From positions 1-5,235 of the forward strand of contig NCRO01000552.1 of assembly GCA_002849045.2 (NCBI GenBank): 5,235 nucleotides of DNA. The letters are read 5' to 3'. Within the stretch, counting starts at the first letter, position 1. Each line of letters begins with the position of its first letter. The position numbers and the translations under genes are program-made. This document shows, one piece after another, positions 1-5,077 of the stretch. The DNA comes from Candidatus Sediminicultor secundus. GTDB taxonomy: Bacteria; Atribacterota; JS1; SB-45; 34-128. A model generated the notes under the pieces. It ran no database searches and was not told the origin of the DNA. It worked only from the letters and a program-made list of their open reading frames with translations.

Positions 1-54
1 TGGTAACACAGTAGAAGAAATTAAGCCGGAAATTTATAGAAAAGTAAACTTTTT
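1..54 (+). repeat. Left arm of a 54-bp perfect inverted repeat
   Basis: Bases 1-54 equal the reverse complement of 5087-5140 without a mismatch. Identity stops at base 55, which is T here and G in the other arm. The arm lies inside the PBP2 reading frame. Its outer boundary coincides with the window edge, so its full length cannot be judged from this side. It is most likely a product of assembly or amplification rather than a natural repeat. Confidence 0.9.
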
Positions 55-331
55 TGCAGATACATCTAAAATCATTAAAGAAGGATTAAGGCAGACTATA
101 TTAAAAGGAACGGGCTGGAGAGCAAATATTAAAGAATTAGCGCTAGCTGGGAAGACCGGGACAGCTCAAAATCCCCATGGGGAGACTCATGCCTGGTTTA
201 TTGGGTTTGCCCCCTACGAAGATCCGGAAATTTGCATCACCGTTTTTTTAGAAAATGGGGGAGAAGGGGGAGAAGCAGCGGCCCCCGTAGCCCGAGCAAT
301 GCTGGAAAAATATTTTAGTATCCAAAAATGA
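2..331 (+). CDS. mrdA: Penicillin-binding protein 2 (elongasome peptidoglycan transpeptidase), C-terminal 109 residues
   Basis: This open frame enters from the left edge and ends at TGA 329-331. PBP2 is the membrane-anchored class B transpeptidase that cross-links peptidoglycan during cell elongation, working with RodA. The visible part is the end of the transpeptidase domain. It contains the third active-site motif K-T-G as KTGTAQ (residues 51-56 of the fragment, codons from 152), followed by HAWFIGFAPYEDPEI, the usual strand after KTG. The SxxK and SxN motifs lie upstream, outside the window. The 95 bases at 5141-5235, read on the minus strand, join in frame to base 1 and add LTPLQVHNLI and further residues, the stretch that normally precedes KTG by some 80 residues. 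rodA follows 76 bases downstream, which supports PBP2 over the division paralogue FtsI. The symbol could equally be pbpA or pbp2. Confidence 0.9.
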   Translation, partial: GNTVEEIKPEIYRKVNFFADTSKIIKEGLRQTILKGTGWRANIKELALAGKTGTAQNPHGETHAWFIGFAPYEDPEICITVFLENGGEGGEAAAPVARAMLEKYFSIQK

Positions 332-381
332 CAAGTTTTGTGCCAGGCACCAGATTTGTCATAAATGACAAGTTTTGTGCC
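326..381 (+). repeat. Two direct and one inverted copy of a 17-19 nt repeat between pbp2 and rodA
   Basis: AAATGACAAGTTTTGTGCC occurs exactly at 326-344 and 363-381. Between them, 346-362 is an inverted copy that matches 14 of 17 positions. The central inverted unit can therefore pair with either flanking copy, giving two mutually exclusive hairpins (328-362 or 346-381). The core TGCCAGGCA resembles the palindromic centre of REP-like elements. The first copy includes the pbp2 stop codon TGA (329-331). The second copy ends 14 bases before the rodA ribosome binding site, so neither hairpin covers that site. There is no U-tract, so I do not call a terminator. Confidence 0.75.
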
Positions 382-395
382 GGGATCCTAATTTT

Positions 396-405
396 GGAGG
401 AGGGA
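396..405 (+). promoter_or_regulatory. Ribosome binding site of rodA, fixing the TTG start at 408
   Basis: GGAGGAGGGA is a strong Shine-Dalgarno sequence placed 4-7 bases before TTG 408-410. It decides the start: an in-frame TTG at 375 would give 11 more residues, but that extension would translate this purine-rich site (GGG residues) and part of the repeat. Confidence 0.8.
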
Positions 406-407
406 AG

Positions 408-1517
408 TTGAAAGAAAAATTAGATAAGTTAACTGAAAATTTAGATTTTACCCTTCTTTTTGCGGTAGTGTTTCTCTGTTTTTACGGACTTTTAGTATTA
501 TACAGTTCAACACGCTTGGCGACCATGGGGGAAAGCGATCCCTATTTTTTTGTAAAAAGGCAATCCTTATGGATGTTGTTAGGATTCTTATTTTTAACCA
601 TAATAATTTTTTTCGATTACCATAACTTGGAAAGATATTCTAAAGTGATCTATTTTGGGGCGATTGTTTTACTGATAATGGTTATAATCTCTGGTAGATC
701 AACTTATGGGGCAAGGCGCTGGCTGGTTATAGGACCTTTTGATTTTCAGCCCTCGGAGTTTGCTAAAATCGCTTTAATAGCGTTTTTAACGGATTTTTTA
801 GCCAAAAACAAATCAAAATTGGATAATTTTTTCTATTATTTACTGCCTTTCGTTTACACCGGGTTGTTAATTTTATTGGTGTTTATGCAGCCAGATTTGG
901 GAACTTCGTTAGTATATTTAGCTATACTTATAATAATGTTGTTTGTGGTAGGGGTTAAGATAAAATTTTTAGTTTTCACTTTTTTAGCGGCCCTATCTTC
1001 TATTCCGGTTTTGTGGATTTTTTTAAAAGATTACCAGAAAAATAGATTAATTTTATTTTTAAATCCTAACCTGGATCCTTTGGGGGGTGGCTATAATGTT
1101 ATACAGTCGAGGATTGCCATCGGTTCAGGAGGTTTTTTAGGGAATGGAATCTTTAGAGGTATTCAAAGTCAGTTAAATTTTTTACCTGCTCAACACACTG
1201 ATTTTATATTTTCTGTAATAGGAGAAGAGTTAGGCTTTGTCGGAACCATCTTATTATTAGGATTATACGCCATTATTTTATGGCGTGGAATAAAGATTGC
1301 TTTAGAGGCCAGAGATTTATTAGGAACTTTATTAGCTACGGGTGCGGTGTCTTTATTATTTTTTCATATAGTAGTGAATGTTGGAATGGCTATGGGGATG
1401 TTGCCGGCTACCGGACTACCCCTGCCTTTTTTAAGTTATGGGGGAAGCTTTATGATATCTAACTTAATGGTGATAGGGATATTGCTAAATGTGGAATTGC
1501 ACAAGATAAAGTGGTAA
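408..1517 (+). CDS. rodA: RodA, SEDS-family peptidoglycan glycosyltransferase of the elongasome
   Basis: RodA polymerises lipid II into glycan strands at the inner membrane and pairs with PBP2, whose gene lies just upstream. The 369-residue length from TTG 408 is normal for the family. The protein is hydrophobic throughout, with about ten membrane segments; the clearest are near residues 14-35, 53-69, 80-96, 144-159, 165-182 and 186-206. Family motifs appear in order: GARRW (101-105), QPSEFAK (114-120), QPDLGTS (161-167), GGGYNVIQSRIAIGSGG (226-242), LNFLPAQHTDF (256-266) and PATGLPLPFLSYGGS (333-347). Asp265 in HTDF is the family's conserved, probably catalytic aspartate. FtsW is the alternative SEDS member, but IGPFDFQPSEFAK and the PBP2 neighbour favour RodA. 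A 541-base repeat-rich gap follows, so it is probably the last gene of its transcription unit here. Confidence 0.96.
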   Translation: MKEKLDKLTENLDFTLLFAVVFLCFYGLLVLYSSTRLATMGESDPYFFVKRQSLWMLLGFLFLTIIIFFDYHNLERYSKVIYFGAIVLLIMVIISGRSTYGARRWLVIGPFDFQPSEFAKIALIAFLTDFLAKNKSKLDNFFYYLLPFVYTGLLILLVFMQPDLGTSLVYLAILIIMLFVVGVKIKFLVFTFLAALSSIPVLWIFLKDYQKNRLILFLNPNLDPLGGGYNVIQSRIAIGSGGFLGNGIFRGIQSQLNFLPAQHTDFIFSVIGEELGFVGTILLLGLYAIILWRGIKIALEARDLLGTLLATGAVSLLFFHIVVNVGMAMGMLPATGLPLPFLSYGGSFMISNLMVIGILLNVELHKIKW

Positions 1518-1538
1518 AAAAATTGGCCAATTGTTTTA

Positions 1539-1734
1539 GTCGTTAGTGAATAGTAAATAGTCGTTAGCATTAAAACACGGGTTTCCAGTTTCCAGTTATC
1601 GGTTTTCAGTTTATGGTTGCAAGATGCAAGTTTACAGTTTTTAGTTCTTGGTTTATAGTTTTTAGATAAGAAACAGAATAAGAATCCAGCGAAAAACTTA
1701 AAGCGAAAAACCATAATTCAAAATTCAAAACTTT
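1539..1734. repeat. Degenerate 7-nt tandem repeat array (28 units in one register)
   Basis: Starting at 1539 the sequence divides into consecutive 7-base units. In the first 19 units, all but one (1574) begin with G. Examples are GTCGTTA at 1539 and 1560, GTGAATA at 1546, GTTTCCA at 1581 and 1588, GTTTACA at 1630, and GTTTTTA at 1637 and 1658. The unit sequence drifts from GTCGTTA/GTGAATA to GTTTNNA, then to A-rich units such as AAAGCGA (1700). AGCGAAAAAC recurs at 1688 and 1702, exactly two periods apart. No gene is credible here: the minus-strand frame over it is low-complexity translated repeat. It resembles the heptanucleotide STRR repeats described in cyanobacteria, but homology is not claimed. 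Confidence 0.75.
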
Positions 1735-1757
1735 TTTCATATAGTGTATATTTTTAG

Positions 1758-1816
1758 TGTAGAGGTCGGATTTATCCGGTCAGGATATCGAGGGCTTGAT
1801 AGATCAAGCCCTTACA
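1758..1816. repeat. 59-bp REP-like double-hairpin element
   Basis: The element is bounded by TGTA (1758) and TACA (1813). It contains a perfect 9-bp stem, AGGGCTTGA 1791-1799 with TCAAGCCCT 1804-1812 and a 4-base loop. It also has a weaker 7-bp stem, GGTCGGA 1764-1770 with TCCGGTC 1775-1781, which has two mismatches that wobble on one strand. The ends resemble the TGTAGGGGC...GCCCCTACA palindromic repeats common in many bacterial genomes, in a decayed form. No T-run follows the strong stem, so it is not a typical intrinsic terminator. The rest of 1735-1900 shows no gene; 1817-1900 is AT-rich with weak 7-nt periodicity. Confidence 0.6.
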
Positions 1817-1900
1817 TTATTAAAGATAAAAGCGAATAACTATATCGATTAGATAGCTAACGGGATAATAGGATAACTGTTAAACCGGCTAACCATCCTC

Positions 1901-1996
1901 ACGAGATACGAGATACGGTTGCTCTACTCGTAAATAACAACTTGTAACCTGTAACTTGTTACGAATTACTCATTACATATTACTTGTTACTATATT
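1901..1996. repeat. Degenerate 7-nt tandem repeat array upstream of the radical SAM gene
   Basis: ACGAGAT is repeated at 1901 and 1908. From 1927 a run of ten 7-base units follows, including CTCGTAA (1927), CTTGTAA (1941), CCTGTAA (1948), CTTGTTA (1955 and 1983) and CTCATTA (1969). Nearly all begin with C and end in TAA or TTA. The unit differs from that of the 1539 array, but the period is the same. The region ends about 60 bases before the next start codon. Confidence 0.7.
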
Positions 1997-2043
1997 TTAT
2001 GCGGGATATGGAAAATACATCCTGGATTTATTTATAACTAATC

Positions 2044-2050
2044 AAGGAGA
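2044..2050 (+). promoter_or_regulatory. Ribosome binding site of the radical SAM gene
   Basis: AAGGAGA lies 8 bases before TTG 2059-2061 and supports this TTG as the start. I could not pick a convincing -35/-10 pair in the 60 bases between the repeat array and this site. Confidence 0.75.
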
Positions 2051-2058
2051 AGAAAAAT

Positions 2059-3870
2059 TTGGACATTAAAAAAATATTATTTGAAGAGTTATTGGATAAG
2101 GTAGAAAAACCGGGGAGGTATACCGGCAAAGAGTTTAATGAGATAGTAAAAAAAGAGGATGCATCCACCGTCAAAATAGCCTTAGCCTTTCCTGATTTAT
2201 ACGAGATCGGGATGAGTTATTTGGGATTTAAAATTCTGTATGATATTATTAACAAGAGAGATGATGCTCTGGCTGAGCGAGTTTTTTCACCGGCAGTGGA
2301 CATGGAAGAACTGCTGAGAGAACGACAGATACCTGCTTTTTCTTTAGAGACCTATAGACCTTTAAATTCTTTTGATATAGTTGGATTTACTATTCAACAC
2401 GAATTAGGTTATTCCAATATCCTAAATCTTCTCGAACTTGGGCATATACCTTTAAGGTCGGAAGATAGAAAAGAAGATAGCCCCCTGATAATTGCCGGAG
2501 GTCCCTGTGCTTTTAATCCTGAACCTTTATCGGCTTTTATCGATTTATTTGTAATCGGAGAAGGGGAAGAGATTGTCGGTGAAATTATAGAGGTTTATAA
2601 AAGGTGGAAGGATAAAAAACAGAGCCGAGCAAAACTTTTAGAAGAATTAGTCCGGATAGAAGGGATTTATATTCCGTCTTTCTATGAGATAACTTATTTT
2701 AAAGACGGAAGGGTTAAATCGGCTACTCCTAAAAAAGAAACGTGTTATTCAGTAATTAAAAAGCAGATTATTTCTGATTTTGATAAAGTAGCATATCCTC
2801 TTTTTCCAATTGTTCCCAATATCGATGTAGTTCATGATAGAATTACCCTGGAAATTTTTCGGGGGTGTACCCGGGGATGCCGCTTTTGTCAGGCGGGAAT
2901 GATTTACCGCCCGGTAAGGGAAAAATCAGTCGATACTTTAATTGGATTGGCTGACGAAATTCTTGCCCATACCGGATACGAGGAGATATCCTTGTCCTCT
3001 TTAAGTTCGAGTGATTATAGTGAAATAGAGAGCTTGATTACTAAATTAGTAGACCGATTTAAAGAAAAAGGTGTGGGGGTTTCTCTGCCTTCTTTAAGGA
3101 TAGATTCTTTTTCTATCGCTTTAGCCCAGCAGGTTCAAAGAGTAAGGAAGACCGGTCTTACCCTTGCCCCGGAGGTAGGAACTCAAAGGTTAAGGAACGT
3201 GATAAATAAAAATGTTAAGGAAGAGGACCTGTATTCTTCAATAAAAGCAGCTTTTGAGGGAGGGTGGAGGAAGATAAAACTTTATTTTATGGTCGGTTTG
3301 CCCACCGAAACCGAAGAAGATGTGGAGGGGATAATAAGGCTGGTTAGTAAAGTTGATCACATGGGGAGAGAAATAACCGGAAGGAAGATAAATATAAATA
3401 TTAGCGTATCTGCTTTTGTGCCAAAACCTCATACTCCTTTTCAATGGGAAGCCCAACAAGAGAGGGAGATATTGTCTAAAAAAATAAGATATTTAAAGAA
3501 TAGATTAAATTGGAGGAACATTTCTTTCAGTTACCCGGATATTAATCGAGTTTATCTGGAGGCAGTTTTTGCCCGAGGAGATAGAAGGTTAGGTGAAGTA
3601 TTAGAAAGGGCTCATTTTCTGGGGTGTAAATTTGACGCCTGGAGAGAACATTTTAATTTTGAAGCCTGGCAACAGGCTTTTACTGAAAGTGGACTTTCTA
3701 TGGAATTTTATACCAATAGAATGCGGGATGAGGATGAGATTTTACCCTGGGACCATATCTCCTGTGGAGTTAAAAAAGAATATCTGCTTGAGGAGAAGAA
3801 GAAGGCTTTAAGAGGAGAAACAACTCCCGATTGTCGTTTTGAGGATTGTACGGGGTGCGGAGTGTGTTAA
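2059..3870 (+). CDS. Radical SAM protein, TIGR03960 type, with N-terminal B12-binding-like domain
   Basis: This 603-residue protein is predicted to be cytosolic and to bind a 4Fe-4S cluster that cleaves S-adenosylmethionine. The N-terminal part (about 35-180) resembles the cobalamin-binding-like fold found before some radical SAM cores, with DLYEIGMSYLG (46-56), AGGPCAFNPEPL (146-157) and VIGEGEE (165-171). I see no classic DxHxxG cobalamin motif. The radical SAM core (about 260-470) has the CxxxCxxC cluster motif at Cys270, Cys274 and Cys277 (FRGCTRGCRFCQAG). It is followed by SSLSSSDY (313-320), TLAPEVGTQRLR (368-379) and FMVGLPTET (410-418). The tail ends with four more cysteines (592, 597, 600, 603), ending CTGCGVC. 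Members often sit beside, or are fused to, TIGR03936/DUF2344, as with the next gene here. The substrate is unknown to me; nearness to rng/rplU in other genomes hints at RNA or translation, which is inference. Confidence 0.92.
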   Translation: MDIKKILFEELLDKVEKPGRYTGKEFNEIVKKEDASTVKIALAFPDLYEIGMSYLGFKILYDIINKRDDALAERVFSPAVDMEELLRERQIPAFSLETYRPLNSFDIVGFTIQHELGYSNILNLLELGHIPLRSEDRKEDSPLIIAGGPCAFNPEPLSAFIDLFVIGEGEEIVGEIIEVYKRWKDKKQSRAKLLEELVRIEGIYIPSFYEITYFKDGRVKSATPKKETCYSVIKKQIISDFDKVAYPLFPIVPNIDVVHDRITLEIFRGCTRGCRFCQAGMIYRPVREKSVDTLIGLADEILAHTGYEEISLSSLSSSDYSEIESLITKLVDRFKEKGVGVSLPSLRIDSFSIALAQQVQRVRKTGLTLAPEVGTQRLRNVINKNVKEEDLYSSIKAAFEGGWRKIKLYFMVGLPTETEEDVEGIIRLVSKVDHMGREITGRKININISVSAFVPKPHTPFQWEAQQEREILSKKIRYLKNRLNWRNISFSYPDINRVYLEAVFARGDRRLGEVLERAHFLGCKFDAWREHFNFEAWQQAFTESGLSMEFYTNRMRDEDEILPWDHISCGVKKEYLLEEKKKALRGETTPDCRFEDCTGCGVC

Positions 3871-3873
3871 TTC

Positions 3874-4013
3874 GTATATCGTATATCGTATTAGTATATA
3901 GTAAAGAAAATACAGAGAATAGATGCGAGAGTGGGATGTATTAGTCGTTAGTGAATAGTGAATAATCGTTAGTATGGAATTAGCGTTTAGCGGGTAGCGT
4001 TTAGGTGTGAGGG
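3874..4013. repeat. Degenerate 7-nt tandem repeat array after the radical SAM gene
   Basis: Twenty 7-base units run from 3874, beginning three bases after the stop codon. Clear units are GTATATC (3874, 3881), GTCGTTA (3944), GTGAATA (3951, 3958), ATCGTTA (3965), ATTAGCG (3979), TTTAGCG (3986) and GGTAGCG (3993). Bases 3941-3972 match 1536-1567 in 30 of 32 positions, so the two spacers share a repeat family. No coding frame is supported. Confidence 0.72.
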
Positions 4014-4032
4014 AACAATCGCGGGAAAAAAT

Positions 4033-4078
4033 AGTCCGCCAGTCCGCCAGTCTGCCGGTTAACCGGTCTACCAGTCGG
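4033..4078. repeat. 8-nt tandem repeat (three units) followed by a 12-bp palindrome
   Basis: AGTCCGCC stands at 4033 and 4041, and AGTCTGCC at 4049. The next bases form the perfect palindrome CCGGTTAACCGG (4055-4066) and then ACCAGTC, a variant of the unit on the other strand. This block is GC-richer than its surroundings and has an 8-nt rather than a 7-nt step. No function is evident; the palindrome could bind a dimeric protein, but nothing else supports that. Confidence 0.6.
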
Positions 4079-4082
4079 GAAA

Positions 4083-4235
4083 GATGCAAGATGTATTTAG
4101 TATTTAGCCGTTAGTATATAGTAAAGAAATAGAAGTCAGAAGCCAGTATCCAGAAGCCAGAATGAAAATTGTATCGCGTATATTATAGCGTAGAGCGTTT
4201 AGCGTATGAACACAGTAATGAGATTATAGTTATAA
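4083..4235. repeat. Degenerate 7-nt tandem repeat array, middle of the second spacer
   Basis: The units are GATGCAA (4083), GATGTAT (4090), TTAGTAT (4097, 4111) and TTAGCCG (4104). From 4131 the register shifts to AGAAGTC, AGAAGCC (4138, 4152), AGTATCC (4145) and AGAATGA. AGCGTAG (4187), AGCGTTT (4194) and AGCGTAT (4201) follow. The 19-mer TTAGTATATAGTAAAGAAA at 4111-4129 is an exact copy of 3891-3909. The minus-strand frame over the first part of the spacer (4089 down to 3808) shows no family features. Confidence 0.7.
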
Positions 4236-4249
4236 ATTTACAAAAACAG

Positions 4250-4291
4250 GTTACTTATTACCTACTTACACATTACATAACTTACTTTTAA
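4250..4291. repeat. Short 7-nt repeat run before the DUF2344 gene
   Basis: Six units are visible: GTTACTT (4250), ATTACCT (4257), ACTTACA (4264), CATTACA (4271), TAACTTA (4278) and CTTTTAA (4285). The style matches the TTA/TAA-rich units at 1927-1996, and each run occupies the same place, shortly before the next gene. The remaining bases to 4340 are AT-rich with no clear promoter. Confidence 0.5.
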
Positions 4292-4343
4292 ATCGAGTAA
4301 CTATAGTGATTGCAAAATTGATAAATCGCTAAATTAAATAAAA

Positions 4344-4348
4344 AAGGA
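4344..4348 (+). promoter_or_regulatory. Ribosome binding site of the DUF2344 gene
   Basis: AAGGA ends 9 bases before TTG 4358-4360. It is weaker than the two upstream sites but correctly placed. The N-terminus it yields (EQLVRVKYCKDGPIKYISHL) matches where this family normally begins. Confidence 0.65.
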
Positions 4349-4357
4349 TTAAATAGT

Positions 4358-5077
4358 TTGGAACAATTAGTCAGAGTAAAATATTGTAAAGACGGACCGA
4401 TTAAATATATTTCCCACTTAAACCTGGCCCAGGTTTTTACCCGTGCTCTAAGGAGAGCAAATATTCCGGTAGTTATATCCGGCGGCTTTAATCCTCGGTT
4501 TAGAATATCTTTCGGTCCCCCTTTACCTTTAGGAATCAGCAGCTCCTCTGAATATTTAGATATCCGACTAAAAGAGGAGGTAAAAGTCGAGGAATTAACA
4601 GAAAGGTTAAATCTGATTTTACCTCAAGGATTGAAGATATTACAGGCCAAAACAATTCCTTCCTCTGCCGATTCTTTAGTAAAAATAATCGATAGAGCTT
4701 CTTACGTTATCACCCTAAAGATAAAGGAAAAGCTATCAGATTCAGCAGCCAAAAATCAAGGAAATGAATTAAAAGAGTTGAAGCAGGAAATAGAGAAAAA
4801 TAATAAAAGATTTTTAAATTTGGACGAAATCACCGTAGAAAAGCAGACTAAAAATGGGATTAAAATGGTTGATATAAGACCTTCGATTTTAGATATATCA
4901 GTAAAAAAATTTAAAAAGCAGATTTTAGAGCTTGGCTTGGAGCTTAAGATAGGGCAGCAGGGAAATTTAAATCCCCGCTATGCGGCCAGGGCATGGATTT
5001 CTAATTCTGATAATAATTTTGATATCCAACAAATCTGTCGGGATGGATTGTATATAAAATGTAAAGAGGTTCTTTAA
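4358..5077 (+). CDS. DUF2344 / TIGR03936 family protein (radical SAM-linked partner)
   Basis: This 239-residue predicted soluble protein belongs to a family that is encoded next to, or fused to the C-terminus of, TIGR03960 radical SAM proteins. Recognisable family blocks are YCKDGPIKYISHLNLAQVF (9-27), ALRRANIPVVISGGFNPRFR (30-49) and ISFGPPLPLGISSSSEYLDI (50-69). A later conserved block is VDIRPSILDISV (171-182), with NPR near 205-207. Residues 122-165 form a charged, Lys/Glu-rich stretch with helical character. I know of no proven activity; acting with the radical SAM protein is inferred from co-occurrence. Length is about normal. Its stop at 5075-5077 lies only nine bases before the inverted PBP2 copy, so the gene expected next (often rng, ribonuclease G) is missing. 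The last few codons should be treated with slight caution. Confidence 0.9.
   Translation: MEQLVRVKYCKDGPIKYISHLNLAQVFTRALRRANIPVVISGGFNPRFRISFGPPLPLGISSSSEYLDIRLKEEVKVEELTERLNLILPQGLKILQAKTIPSSADSLVKIIDRASYVITLKIKEKLSDSAAKNQGNELKELKQEIEKNNKRFLNLDEITVEKQTKNGIKMVDIRPSILDISVKKFKKQILELGLELKIGQQGNLNPRYAARAWISNSDNNFDIQQICRDGLYIKCKEVL

Noticed and set aside
1280..1462. Plus-strand 60-codon frame inside rodA
   Set aside because: It is out of frame with a strongly conserved RodA region and has no supporting ribosome binding site.
1516..1537. Possible intrinsic terminator after rodA around the palindrome AATTGGCCAATT
   Set aside because: The stem is short and AT-rich once a loop is allowed, an A:G mismatch interrupts the outer pairs, and the T-run is only four bases. 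Too weak to call.
1436..1714. Minus-strand open frame of 92 codons over the end of rodA and the first heptamer array
   Set aside because: Its translation is low-complexity Lys/Asn/Leu text produced by the 7-nt repeats (every three units give seven codons), it overlaps rodA, and it has no family features.
1539..1996. CRISPR array
   Set aside because: Although repeats are regular, they are 7-nt units without 23-45 nt repeats or unique spacers, and no cas gene is present.
1735..2058. Riboswitch or promoter ahead of the radical SAM gene
   Set aside because: The hairpins at 1758-1816 do not match any riboswitch core I recognise. Several TATA-like hexamers exist in this AT-rich DNA, but none has a convincing -35 partner.
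3238..3459. Minus-strand open frame inside the radical SAM gene
   Set aside because: It lies wholly opposite the conserved radical SAM core coding sequence, so it is a shadow frame.
3808..4089. Minus-strand open frame of 93 codons over the second spacer
   Set aside because: It overlaps the conserved 3' end of the radical SAM gene, consists of translated repeats, and shows no recognisable domain.
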